A stretch of 64,000 nt of DNA from Pirellulales bacterium (GTDB taxonomy: Bacteria; Planctomycetota; Planctomycetia; Pirellulales; Lacipirellulaceae): the NCBI GenBank assembly GCA_028279215.1, contig JANQOF010000054.1, positions 1 through 64,000 on the forward strand, read 5' to 3'. The notes beneath the pieces are model-generated. The model saw only the letters and a program-made list of their open reading frames with translations, did not search any database and had not been told where the DNA came from. Each line of letters starts with the position of its first letter. Within the stretch, counting starts at the first letter, position 1. Shown here piece by piece: positions 9,780 to 17,691 of the stretch. Made by a program: the position numbers and the translations under genes.

Positions 9780-10835
9780 ATGGCGAAAAAGAAGGCAAGC
9801 CGAACAACCCCCGCGAGCACAAAGCGCGAGATCGACAGGCTCGATCGCGAGATGCTCAAGCTCCTGTCGCAGCGTGCGGAACTTGCGGGCGAAGCGCCCG
9901 TGCCGGGAAGTACGGCCGCGGCCAAGGCGGTCGAGCGGAATCGCGGGCCGCTCGCCGATGAGTCGGTGGCCGCGGTGTTTCGAGAGATTGTCGCTGCGTG
10001 CGGGCAACTGTCGAAGCCCGAGCGAATTGCCTACCTGGGTCCCGAGCACACTTTTAGTCACACCGCTGCGATTGAGCAATTCGGTGCGGCTGCCGACCTG
10101 GTGCCAGTCGGCACCATTGCGGCGGTATTCGAAGAAGTGGAGCAGGGTGCCGCTGCGTACGGCATCGTCCCGCTGGAGAATTCCACCGATGGCCGCGTGA
10201 CCGATACGCTCGAGTGCTTCGCGCAATCGCAGGTGAGCATTTGTGGGGAGTTGCCGCTCAGGATTCATCATTGCCTGGTGGGCATGGGCCCGAGGGCGAA
10301 GGTCGGCCGCGTCGAAAGTAAACCGCAAGCGCTCTCTCAATGCCGCAACTGGCTCGCCAAGCATTTGCCCAACGCCGAATGCCACCCCGTGGCCAGCACG
10401 GCCGAAGCGGCACAAACGGCCGCCGCAGCCCCGAAGGTCGCTGCGATCGCCAGCGCCCAAGCGGCCACCGAGTATGGGCTCGACGTGCTGGCGGCGAACA
10501 TCGAAGACAACAAGGACAACGTCACTCGCTTCGCCGTCATCGGCCGCGAACCAGCGGCCAAGACGGGCAACGACAAGACCGCCCTGATGCTTGAGATAAG
10601 CCACGAGCCGGGTGCCCTGGCCGATGCGATGGCGGTATTCAAACGAAACCGTTTGAACATGACCTGGATCGAGAGCTTTCCGGTCGCCGGAAGCCGCGGG
10701 CGTTACCTATTCTTCATCGAGTTCATCGGCCACTCCGCCGAAGCTCGGGCGAAAAAGGCAATCGCCTCGCTCGAGAAAAAGTCGCAGCAACTCGTAGTGC
10801 TTGGGTCCTATGCGAGCCGGGAGCCGATCGGCTAG
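9780..10835 (+). CDS. pheA: Chorismate mutase-like/prephenate dehydratase (P-protein)
   Basis: 351 aa. Layout: short chorismate-mutase-like helix (about 16-80, REIDRLDREMLKLLSQRAEL...), prephenate dehydratase domain from RIAYLGPEHTFSHTAA through GIVPLENSTDGRVTDTL, then an ACT domain (LEISHEPGALADAMAVFKRNRLNMTWIESFP). It makes phenylpyruvate for phenylalanine synthesis, and the ACT domain normally gives feedback inhibition by Phe. ESFP replaces the usual ESRP in the ACT domain. The mutase segment looks about 13 residues shorter than normal, which could affect catalysis. The DAHP synthase gene follows, so this is an aromatic amino acid neighbourhood. Confidence 0.9.
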   Translation: MAKKKASRTTPASTKREIDRLDREMLKLLSQRAELAGEAPVPGSTAAAKAVERNRGPLADESVAAVFREIVAACGQLSKPERIAYLGPEHTFSHTAAIEQFGAAADLVPVGTIAAVFEEVEQGAAAYGIVPLENSTDGRVTDTLECFAQSQVSICGELPLRIHHCLVGMGPRAKVGRVESKPQALSQCRNWLAKHLPNAECHPVASTAEAAQTAAAAPKVAAIASAQAATEYGLDVLAANIEDNKDNVTRFAVIGREPAAKTGNDKTALMLEISHEPGALADAMAVFKRNRLNMTWIESFPVAGSRGRYLFFIEFIGHSAEARAKKAIASLEKKSQQLVVLGSYASREPIG

Positions 10836-10837
10836 AG

Positions 10838-10976
10838 TAAGGGGCCAGGATTCGGGGGCCAGGGGCCAGGGAACTCGGAGAATTACCCCTCGAATCAACG
10901 GTCGAAAGCCAGGTTTCAGTCTGGCTTCGGCCCATCTTCCCTGACCCCCGATCACTGACCCCCGGTCCCTCCTCCA
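10838..10976. repeat. GGGGCCAGG-type tract between pheA and aroF
   Basis: The 141-bp gap is built from G-rich units (GGGGCCAGG and variants) on the left and matching C-rich units (CTGACCCCCG and variants) on the right. Between them lies a hairpin with arms AAGCCAG / CTGGCTT (10906-10927). The two flanks are roughly complementary, so the whole tract could fold. It is related to the tract at 7030-7060. Confidence 0.6.
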
Positions 10977-12002
10977 ATGCTCATCATTCTTAAGCACGCC
11001 GCAACGGACGAACAAGTCGATCACGTGATCGAACGCATTGAGGCTTTTGGACTTCAGGCTCATCTAAGCAAGGGTACTTATCGCACGGTGGTTGGGGTGA
11101 TCGGCGACGAGGAAAAGATTCAACGCGCGCCGCTGACGGCCATTCCGGGCGTCGAAGAGGCGGTGCCCGTGATGCCCGCGTATAAGTTGGCAAGTCGCGA
11201 GGCGCATCCGCAGCCCACGGTGGTGGAAGTTGGCTCGGGCGACGCCGTGACCAAAATCGGCGGCGGTCATTTCGGCATGATCGCCGGGCCGTGTGCGGTG
11301 GAGTCGGGCGAGCGGCTCGACGCAATCGCCGGCGACATTAAGGCAGCAGGCGCCAACGTGTTGCGAGGCGGCGCATTCAAACCGCGGACCAGCCCTTACT
11401 CGTTTCAAGGATTGGGCGAGGAGGGTTTGAAGATTCTTCGCGAGGTTGGCGACAAACACGGCATGCCGATTGTCACCGAGGCAATCGACCCTCGCCACGT
11501 CGAGTTGATTGCTGAGTACACCGACATGATTCAACTCGGCGCGCGCAACATGCAGAACTTCGTACTGTTGACTGAGGTCGGCAAGACAAAGAAGCCGGTG
11601 CTCATGAAGCGCGGTATGGCGGCGACGATCAAAGACCTATTGATGAGTGCCGAGTACGTGATCGCTCACGGCACGACCGAGGTCGTGCTGTGCGAGCGCG
11701 GTGTCAAAGGCTTCGACAACGCATGTCGTAACATGCTCGATATCGCCGCCGTGCCGCAGGTGCAACAACTGTCGCACCTGCCGATCATCGTCGACCCGAG
11801 CCATGCAACGGGTCGGCCTGAGCTAATCCCCGCGTGTGCCCTAGCCGCTGCGGGATGCGGGGCCGACGGCGTGCACATCGAAGTCCACAACTGTCCCGAA
11901 GAAGCCATGAGCGACGGCCCTCAAGCGCTGCTTCCGGATCAGTACGCCGAAGTGGCTGGGCAGATTCGCAAAGTTGCGGAAGCGGTGGGTAAGAGTTTCT
12001 GA
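10977..12002 (+). CDS. aroF: 3-deoxy-7-phosphoheptulonate synthase (DAHP synthase, type I-beta)
   Basis: 341 aa. The first about 70 residues form a ferredoxin-like regulatory domain ([21 protein letters not shown]...TVVGVIGDE...[16 protein letters not shown]), as in Thermotoga-type enzymes. The catalytic barrel follows with [43 protein letters not shown] and [11 protein letters not shown]. It condenses PEP and erythrose-4-phosphate, the first step of the shikimate pathway. No clear Shine-Dalgarno precedes ATG 10977. It is downstream of pheA but separated from it by a repeat tract with a hairpin. Confidence 0.95.
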   Translation: MLIILKHAATDEQVDHVIERIEAFGLQAHLSKGTYRTVVGVIGDEEKIQRAPLTAIPGVEEAVPVMPAYKLASREAHPQPTVVEVGSGDAVTKIGGGHFGMIAGPCAVESGERLDAIAGDIKAAGANVLRGGAFKPRTSPYSFQGLGEEGLKILREVGDKHGMPIVTEAIDPRHVELIAEYTDMIQLGARNMQNFVLLTEVGKTKKPVLMKRGMAATIKDLLMSAEYVIAHGTTEVVLCERGVKGFDNACRNMLDIAAVPQVQQLSHLPIIVDPSHATGRPELIPACALAAAGCGADGVHIEVHNCPEEAMSDGPQALLPDQYAEVAGQIRKVAEAVGKSF

Positions 12003-12120
12003 CGAGGAATTGGCCGCAGATGGGCGCGGATGAATCGCCAATGGTGTGTCCAAGGTTTCCGCAATCACTGCGATACAGTCATCCGCGAAAATCCGCGTTC
12101 ATCCGCGGCTAAACAAATAG
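12003..12120. repeat. Dispersed GCGGAT / ATCCGCG intergenic tract
   Basis: Contains GGCCGCAGATGGGCGCGGATG and, farther on, CATCCGCGAAAATCCGCG plus another CATCCGCGG. The two halves are partly inverted relative to each other. The same vocabulary occurs at 15833-15900 and more weakly at 7250-7275 and 16940-16965. From memory, such tracts recur between genes in planctomycete genomes. Confidence 0.6.
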
Positions 12121-12132
12121 AAAGGAAAGAGA

Positions 12133-12885
12133 ATGCGTCGCCCTTTAATCGCTGGTAACTGGAAGATGAACACCGACCACGCCGCCGCTGTGTCGCTTGC
12201 CGAGGGGGTGGCGAAAGGGGCAGGCGATATCGACAAGGCCGATCTGTTGGTCTGCCCGCCATTTATTTATCTCGAGTCGGTGGCCAAGGCGCTCGATAGC
12301 TCGCCGGTGGCGCTGGGAGCCCAAAACATGTACGCCCAACCCAATGGTGCGTTCACGGGGGAGACGAGTGCGTCGATGCTCACCGACGTAGGAGCGGAGT
12401 ACGTCATCCTGGGACACAGCGAGCGGCGGAACATCATCGGCGAGACTGACGGGATGGTCAACGAGAAAACGCTTGCCGCGCTCGAGGCTGGCCTCGTACC
12501 GATTGTGTGCGTTGGCGAACTCCTCGAGCAGCGCGAAGCGAGCAAAACGGGCGAGGTGATCGCCCAGCAGTTTGCGGGCTCGCTGGCGGGGCTATCGGCC
12601 GATCAGGTGGGAAAAACCGTGATCGCCTACGAGCCGGTCTGGGCGATTGGCACCGGAAAAGTGGCCACGCCCGAGCAGGCAGAAGAAGTGCATGCCGACC
12701 TTCGCAGATTGCTTGCCGAAAGCTACAATGGCGAGATTGCCGAGAAAGTTCGCATTCTCTATGGTGGTAGCGTCAAGCCGGGCAACGCGGCCGAGTTGAT
12801 ATCGCAACCGAATGTGGACGGTGCCTTGGTGGGCGGAGCGAGCCTAAAGCCAGACGATTTCTTAGGCATCGCAGCCGCGGTTTAG
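12133..12885 (+). CDS. tpiA: Triosephosphate isomerase
   Basis: 250 aa. All catalytic motifs are present: NWKMN (Lys near residue 12), GHSERR (His electrophile) and AYEPVWAIGTGK (general base Glu), with the phosphate-binding YGGSVKPGN and GALVGGASL at the end. It interconverts dihydroxyacetone phosphate and glyceraldehyde-3-phosphate. The start is supported by AAAGGAAAGAG just upstream. The secG gene follows after 23 bp and is probably cotranscribed; tpiA-secG adjacency is common in bacteria. Confidence 0.98.
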   Translation: MRRPLIAGNWKMNTDHAAAVSLAEGVAKGAGDIDKADLLVCPPFIYLESVAKALDSSPVALGAQNMYAQPNGAFTGETSASMLTDVGAEYVILGHSERRNIIGETDGMVNEKTLAALEAGLVPIVCVGELLEQREASKTGEVIAQQFAGSLAGLSADQVGKTVIAYEPVWAIGTGKVATPEQAEEVHADLRRLLAESYNGEIAEKVRILYGGSVKPGNAAELISQPNVDGALVGGASLKPDDFLGIAAAV

Positions 12886-12908
12886 TTGCACCCTACATTG
12901 AGAAAATC

Positions 12909-13268
12909 GTGATTGAAACCTTATTCAAAGTCGTTCTGTTTCTGATCGCCCTGTTCATGATTCTGCTCATCTTGGTGCAGAAGGGGCGCGGCGGCGGGTT
13001 GGCGGGTGCATTAGGAGGTGCCGGCGGGTCGAGCGCCTTTGGCGCCAAGGCCGGCGACAAGTTCACGAAGTTCACCGCGTACACCGCCTTGGTGTGGATG
13101 TTTGTTTGCATCTTGGCGACCGTCTATTTCTCCAGCGGGGGTAGCGCCGCTGGCGGTGGGAACAAGCTGAGCGGAATGGATAAAGGCAGGTCGGCTGCGA
13201 CATCGGCCGCCGATGCTGACGATGCGGAGCCAGCGGACGACGCCGGCGACGAGTCCTCCGCCGAATGA
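12909..13268 (+). CDS. secG: Preprotein translocase subunit SecG
   Basis: 119 aa with a GTG start at 12909. Two membrane segments (about 4-22 and 56-75) flank the conserved QKGRGGGLAGALGGAGG...AFG loop diagnostic of SecG. The C-terminal 40 residues are an Ala/Asp/Gly-rich acidic tail typical of longer planctomycete forms. It is an accessory subunit of the SecYEG channel in the inner membrane. Directly downstream of tpiA, with yicC after it. Confidence 0.92.
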   Translation: MIETLFKVVLFLIALFMILLILVQKGRGGGLAGALGGAGGSSAFGAKAGDKFTKFTAYTALVWMFVCILATVYFSSGGSAAGGGNKLSGMDKGRSAATSAADADDAEPADDAGDESSAE

Positions 13269-13305
13269 TCTCTGCCACGGTTCCCACAAACGGAGGGCTA
13301 CCGCG

Positions 13306-14190
13306 GTGTTGCTGAGCATGACCGGATTCGGCGAAGCCCACAATCGATTCGACACGCTGAGCGTGGCAATCGAAGTGCGCACCATCAATAGCCGTCACTA
13401 CAAGCTGAGCCTACGTACGAACGAGGGTTACGGCGCTCTTGAACCGCAAATCGACGCCCTCGTTCGCAAGCGGGTACGACGTGGCACGGTGCAACTCAAC
13501 TTGCACGTGCACCGCACATCGAAGCCAGACGACTACCGAATCAACGCCGACGTCTTGGCCGGTTACATCGAGCAGGCCAGACAGGTAGCGGCAAGCACCG
13601 GAACGAGCGACGAAATCTCTGTCGGACAAGTGCTATCGCTTCCCGGCGTCATCGACGATCGCCGCGCCCCCGAGCAAGACTCGCAAGAAGACTGGCCCCA
13701 AATCGAGCCGACGCTCCGCGAAGCGCTTGCCGCGCTCACCAAGATGCGCGAGGCCGAGGGCCGAGCGCTCGCCAAAGACTTGCTAGAGAACTGTAGCATC
13801 ATCGACCAACAAGTGGCCGCCATCGAACGCCGCGCGCCCGACGTCACGGTGGGCTATCGCGAACGGCTCACCGAGCGGGTGAACCGTGCACTATCGGAAT
13901 TGAATGTGACGGTGCAGCCCGCCGACCTGTTGCGCGAACTGAGCTTATTTGTCGATAAGAGCGACATCTCCGAAGAGTTGGTACGGCTCAAGAGTCACCT
14001 AGTTCAGTTCTCGGATAACGCGGATGCCGAAGAAAGCTCTGGGCGCAAGCTCGAGTTCATCTCCCAGGAAATGGGCCGCGAAATCAACACCATTGGTTCC
14101 AAAGCCAACGACACCGAGATCAGCCAGTACGTAGTCGAGATGAAAGCAGCGCTGGAACGGATTCGAGAGCAGGTACAGAATGTGGAATAA
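13306..14190 (+). CDS. yicC: YicC family endoribonuclease
   Basis: 294 aa from GTG 13306 (LLSMTGFGEA follows), supported by GGAGGG at 13292-13297; the in-frame ATG at 13213 would add an unrelated extension overlapping secG. The N-terminal YicC domain has SVAIEVRTINSRHYKLSLR, and the C-terminal DUF1732 has GRKLEFISQEMGREINTIGSKAND and SQYVVEMKAALERIREQVQNVE. The family is an endoribonuclease that takes part in RNA turnover. The guanylate kinase gene lies next, as in many bacteria (yicC-gmk-rpoZ order). Confidence 0.93.
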   Translation: MLLSMTGFGEAHNRFDTLSVAIEVRTINSRHYKLSLRTNEGYGALEPQIDALVRKRVRRGTVQLNLHVHRTSKPDDYRINADVLAGYIEQARQVAASTGTSDEISVGQVLSLPGVIDDRRAPEQDSQEDWPQIEPTLREALAALTKMREAEGRALAKDLLENCSIIDQQVAAIERRAPDVTVGYRERLTERVNRALSELNVTVQPADLLRELSLFVDKSDISEELVRLKSHLVQFSDNADAEESSGRKLEFISQEMGREINTIGSKANDTEISQYVVEMKAALERIREQVQNVE

Positions 14191-14223
14191 GGATCGGTTT
14201 GAACCTACGAAGAGCAGTGTCGA

Positions 14224-14332
14224 GTCCCTCTCCCCTGTGGGGAGAGGGTGGCCGAAGGCCGGGTGAGGGGCGCAGTTAAACTAGCGCCGCCAGTAGCCCT
14301 CACCCTCACCCTCACCCGCGAACGGGAAAGGG
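14224..14332. repeat. REP-like hairpin tract between yicC and gmk
   Basis: Perfect 10-bp stem CCCTCTCCCC / GGGGAGAGGG with a 3-nt loop (14226-14248), then GGCCGAAGGCC, GGTGAGGGG and, on the far side, tandem CCCTCACC units (about 14298-14320) that could pair with GGTGAGGG. This sequence type is, from memory, a widely dispersed intergenic repeat in several bacterial phyla and a regular source of false small ORFs. It may also attenuate or terminate transcription. Confidence 0.75.
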
Positions 14333-14371
14333 GGCAGTTTCGAAACTGCTTCGAATCATCGTTTCCCTACC

Positions 14372-14977
14372 ATGCCCGCCGAAGCCACCCCTGGCCAACT
14401 CGTCATCATCTCTGGCCCGTCGGGGGTCGGTAAATCGACCGTGGTGGCGGGGTTGATCGAGCGGCTCGCGCCGGCGATTCGGCTGAGTGTGTCGGCCACC
14501 ACGCGGGCACCGCGGCCCGGCGAAGTCGACGGGCAGCAGTACCATTTTCTGTCGGCCGTGGAGTTTAACGCCCGCCGCGAAGCGGGGGATTTTCTCGAGT
14601 GTATGGAGGTCTTCGACCGGGGACACTGGTATGGCACGCTTTATGAGGAAGTCAGGCCTAGTCTCGCCCGCGGTCAATGGGTTATCCTGGAGATCGACGT
14701 GGACGGTGCGCGCAAAGCCCGCGAGCAATTCCCCGAGGCGGTGAGCATCTTCATCACCGTAGGCGGCGAGACTCAGGACGAGCGAGACCAAGAACTGGAG
14801 CGGAGATTGCGGGCTCGCCGTACCGATAGCGAGGAGGCGATCCTCCGCCGGCTCGACGTGGCGCGGCGCGAAATGCTCCTGGCAAACACCTACAAGTACC
14901 AAGTGGTGAACGACGATCTGGAAGCCACTATCGGCGAGATAGCTGACATTCTGGCCCAAGAGGGACTCGAAGCATGA
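14372..14977 (+). CDS. gmk: Guanylate kinase
   Basis: 201 aa. P-loop SGPSGVGKST near the N-terminus, the GMP-binding SATTRAPRPGEVDGQQYHFLS, and EIDVDGARKAREQFPEAVSIFI. It phosphorylates GMP to GDP in the cytoplasm. The first residues MPAEATPGQLVII are a short extension. The stop overlaps the rpoZ start by 4 bp, so the two are translationally coupled. Confidence 0.96.
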   Translation: MPAEATPGQLVIISGPSGVGKSTVVAGLIERLAPAIRLSVSATTRAPRPGEVDGQQYHFLSAVEFNARREAGDFLECMEVFDRGHWYGTLYEEVRPSLARGQWVILEIDVDGARKAREQFPEAVSIFITVGGETQDERDQELERRLRARRTDSEEAILRRLDVARREMLLANTYKYQVVNDDLEATIGEIADILAQEGLEA

Positions 14978-15240
14978 TTGACGCGTTGAAGGAAGAGGAA
15001 ATTGTGAACAAGGTCGGTGGCCGCTTCAAGCTGTCGACGCTCATCCAAAAACGATTGGTGGCCATCAACGGCGGCGCGCGTCCGCTAGTCGACACCGAGA
15101 GCGACGAAAAGATGGAAGTCGTCGTCCAAGAGATTCTGCAAGATAAGATTTTCCTCGACTCGTCTGGCGAAGTCCGCACCGCGGTTGCCGAGCCCACGCC
15201 CGAGAGTGACGGCCCAACAGTCGACTTGTCGGCGCTCTGA
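14974..15240 (+). CDS. rpoZ: RNA polymerase omega subunit
   Basis: 88 aa. The pattern VNKVGGRFKLSTLIQKRLVAINGGARPLVD is the conserved omega core, followed by EVVVQEILQDKIFL. It helps assemble RNA polymerase. Assignment is strengthened by the gmk-rpoZ-coaBC gene order found in many bacteria. It overlaps gmk by 4 bp, and coaC begins 45 bp downstream. Confidence 0.9.
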   Translation: MIDALKEEEIVNKVGGRFKLSTLIQKRLVAINGGARPLVDTESDEKMEVVVQEILQDKIFLDSSGEVRTAVAEPTPESDGPTVDLSAL

Positions 15241-15285
15241 GCGCTCAGCGGTCATGATTGGTTGACCGGCTGACAGCCCTGAACC

Positions 15286-15831
15286 ATGCCCAACGAGATC
15301 CTTATCGGTGTTTCCGGCGGCGTCGCGGCGTACAAGTCCGCAGCGCTCGTGAGCAAACTCGTTCAGGAAGGACACGGTGTGTCGGTGGTGATGACCGCCG
15401 CCGCTGAAGAGTTCATCGGAGCGGCGACATTCCGAGCGCTTACCGGCCGTAGTGTCGCGACCAGCTCTTTTCCTCCCCACGAGCACCCACTCGGCCCGCA
15501 CATTGAGTTGGCCCGGCAGGCCAATGTTCTGTGCGTAGCGCCCGCGACCGCCAACACGTTGGCGAAAGCCGCACAAGGAATTGCCGACGACTTGCTCTCG
15601 ACACTCTTGCTGTCGTTCGAAGGCCCCGTGTTGATGGCCCCGGCGATGAACTGCGAAATGTGGGGCAAACCTGTGGTGCAGCGAAACGTCGCCCAACTCC
15701 GCGCCGACGGCGTGCACCTGATCGGCCCCGAAGAAGGCTGGCTAAGCTGCCGAGTGAAAGGGGCAGGGCGGATGAGCGAACCGGACGCGATTGCGGCGGG
15801 GATTGAGAAGTTGTTGGTTGCCCGTGAGTGA
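15286..15831 (+). CDS. coaC: Phosphopantothenoylcysteine decarboxylase (stand-alone CoaC flavoprotein)
   Basis: 181 aa, covering only the N-terminal half of the usual CoaBC fusion. FMN-binding start [15 protein letters not shown], the catalytic His in [16 protein letters not shown], the PAMNCEMW substrate motif and the active Cys of [13 protein letters not shown] are all visible. It decarboxylates phosphopantothenoylcysteine in CoA synthesis. The ligase half is a separate gene (16970) after an intervening methyltransferase gene. Confidence 0.92.
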   Translation: MPNEILIGVSGGVAAYKSAALVSKLVQEGHGVSVVMTAAAEEFIGAATFRALTGRSVATSSFPPHEHPLGPHIELARQANVLCVAPATANTLAKAAQGIADDLLSTLLLSFEGPVLMAPAMNCEMWGKPVVQRNVAQLRADGVHLIGPEEGWLSCRVKGAGRMSEPDAIAAGIEKLLVARE

Positions 15832-15832
15832 C

Positions 15833-15900
15833 GCGGATGGGCGTGAATGGGAGTTGGGGCGCGGATTTTCGCGGAATGGGCGGGAGTTACGCGGATGAGT
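15833..15900. repeat. Dispersed GCGGAT-type tract after coaC
   Basis: Repeated words GACGCGGATGGGCGTGAATGG, GCGCGGATTTTCGCGG and TACGCGGATGAG fill the 88 bp between coaC and the methyltransferase gene. Same family as 12003-12120. Confidence 0.55.
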
Positions 15901-15919
15901 AGACTATGGAGCACTTCTC

Positions 15920-16843
15920 TTGAGCGACCTGACACCAAGGCCCGCACTGTCGGGCAGCAACGAACTGTTTCGTCAGCTGTTAGAAATCAACAAGAAGCCA
16001 AAGCCATTCGAGTTCTACACGGCGGAAGAGCTCTGGACCGATGAGCATACCTCGCGGAAGATGCTCGACCATCACTTAGATGATGCGTCAGATCTGTCGT
16101 CACGCCACTCACGATTCATCGACCATTCCGTTGATTGGATTGTGTCCCATTTTGGTGTTGGTGAGGGATTCAAGGTTGCCGACTTTGGCTGCGGTCCCGG
16201 ACTCTACGCAAATCGCCTCTCGCAACAAGGGGCAAAGGTAACCGGCATCGACTTTTCGATACGGTCCATTCGTCATGCGCAAGCGGTCGCCGAACGAGAA
16301 GGACTTGAAGTCACTTACCTTCATCAAGACTACCTTGAATCGAAGCTCGAAGGCCAGTTCGACCTCATCATGATGATCATGTGCGATTTCTGTGCTCTCA
16401 GTCCGAGCCAGCGCCGCTCGCTCTTGCAGGAATTTCACCGACTCCTAGGGCCTGATGGTTACCTGCTATTCGATGTCCACTCGCAAGCGGCCTACGAGAA
16501 GCGGGAAGAGGTCACACGCTACGAATTCAACCTCCTCGATGGATTCTGGTCCGACGAACCGTACTACGGATTTCTTAACACGTTCAAGTACGAAAACGCT
16601 AAAGTGGTTCTCGACAAGTACACCTTGGTAGAATCGACGAGAGTCAGAACGGTGTTCAACTGGCTGCAGTACTTCACTCTTGATACGCTTGCACAGGAGT
16701 TGTCAGATTGTGGGCTACGTGTCGATTCGCTGTTGTCCGACGTAGCCGGCGCATCCTACTCCGACAACGATCAGGAGTTCGCTATCGTTGCGATGCGGAA
16801 TGACGGCTCGAATGCTGTGACTAAGATGGGCAACTCAACGTAA
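15920..16843 (+). CDS. Class I SAM-dependent methyltransferase
   Basis: 307 aa with a TTG start at 15920. The SAM-binding motif VADFGCGPGLYANRLSQQGAKVTGIDFS (about 91-118) and post-motif LEGQFDLIMMIMCDFCALSP identify the fold. The remainder (AYEKREEVTRYEFN, WSDEPYYGFLNTFKY, VFNWLQYFTLDTLAQEL) suits a small-molecule methyltransferase; the substrate is not known. It sits between coaC and coaB, and its AT-richer, less biased codon use differs from both neighbours, suggesting later insertion. Confidence 0.85.
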   Translation: MSDLTPRPALSGSNELFRQLLEINKKPKPFEFYTAEELWTDEHTSRKMLDHHLDDASDLSSRHSRFIDHSVDWIVSHFGVGEGFKVADFGCGPGLYANRLSQQGAKVTGIDFSIRSIRHAQAVAEREGLEVTYLHQDYLESKLEGQFDLIMMIMCDFCALSPSQRRSLLQEFHRLLGPDGYLLFDVHSQAAYEKREEVTRYEFNLLDGFWSDEPYYGFLNTFKYENAKVVLDKYTLVESTRVRTVFNWLQYFTLDTLAQELSDCGLRVDSLLSDVAGASYSDNDQEFAIVAMRNDGSNAVTKMGNST

Positions 16844-16924
16844 CAACTCAAGCACGCGGAGGTGTGAAACCCGTGTGAAACTCCAACGCAACCACTATCA
16901 GCGAACATACTGCTAGATCTGCGT

Positions 16925-16969
16925 TCCCGTCTAAAACCAATTCGCGCCATTCGCGGGCAACCAAAAAAC
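16925..16969. repeat. Short ATTCGCG-rich leader before coaB
   Basis: Contains AATTCGCGCCATTCGCGGGC immediately upstream of the coaB ATG. The word recurs in a similar position in other planctomycete intergenic tracts (from memory). It may be a fragment of the GCGGAT-type family. Confidence 0.4.
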
Positions 16970-17605
16970 ATGGCCAAGATCCTCATCACCTCCGGTCCCA
17001 CGCGGCAGTACATCGACCCAGTGCGTTACCTGACCAACGCCTCGAGTGGGCGCATGGGGGCATCGCTGGCGGCGGCGGCATTGGAGGTGGGGCATGAGGT
17101 GGTGATCGTCTCTGGCCCAGTCGAGGTTGACTACCCGGCCGAGGCCAATGTAGTACCCATTGTTTCCACCGAAGAGATGATGGACGCGGCCCGCCAGCAG
17201 TTTGAGCATTGCGATGGGCTCATCGGCGCGGCGGCGCCTTGCGACTATCGACCCCGTCGGGTGGCCGATAGCAAGATTTCCAAGACGGGCGAACCTTTGC
17301 TCTTGGAGCTTGTCGAAACAGACGACGTGGTTGCCACGCTGGGAGCCGAGAAGGGCCAGCGATGGGTCGTCGGGTTTGCACTGGAAACCGAAGACCATCG
17401 CCTACGAGCGCTAGCGAAGCTTGAACGAAAACACTGTGACCTAATGGTCTCGAACGGCGTCGAAGCGATGAACGCTCTGAAAAACACCGTCGAAGTTCTT
17501 TGCCCAGAAGGAGCCGTGCTGGCACGGCTATCTGGCGACAAGGCGGACGTGGCGCGCGGTGTATTGGGGCTGATGGACGAGCGTTTGATCCGCGCTCGCC
17601 GCTAG
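16970..17605 (+). CDS. coaB: Phosphopantothenate-cysteine ligase (stand-alone CoaB)
   Basis: 211 aa, corresponding to the C-terminal half of CoaBC. Visible motifs: ITSGPTRQYIDPVRYLTNASSGRMGASLA (nucleotide and Asn/Ser loop), the AAPCDYRP stretch, KISK, VGFALETED and DLMVSNG. It joins cysteine to 4'-phosphopantothenate using a nucleotide triphosphate. Together with coaC (15286) it reconstitutes the two CoA steps. The argC gene follows after 86 bp. Confidence 0.9.
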   Translation: MAKILITSGPTRQYIDPVRYLTNASSGRMGASLAAAALEVGHEVVIVSGPVEVDYPAEANVVPIVSTEEMMDAARQQFEHCDGLIGAAAPCDYRPRRVADSKISKTGEPLLLELVETDDVVATLGAEKGQRWVVGFALETEDHRLRALAKLERKHCDLMVSNGVEAMNALKNTVEVLCPEGAVLARLSGDKADVARGVLGLMDERLIRARR

Positions 17606-17691
17606 TGGGTGACTCCACCCAGTAGCGATTGCCTAATTTTCCCGCTAAAATCAGCGGATTCTCGACCGCCCGCCGCCCTTCGTTGACCTCG

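Noticed and set aside
9410..10604. Minus-strand frames across the dnaK-pheA gap and pheA
   Set aside because: Antisense to pheA, low-complexity Arg/Ala composition and no family resemblance.
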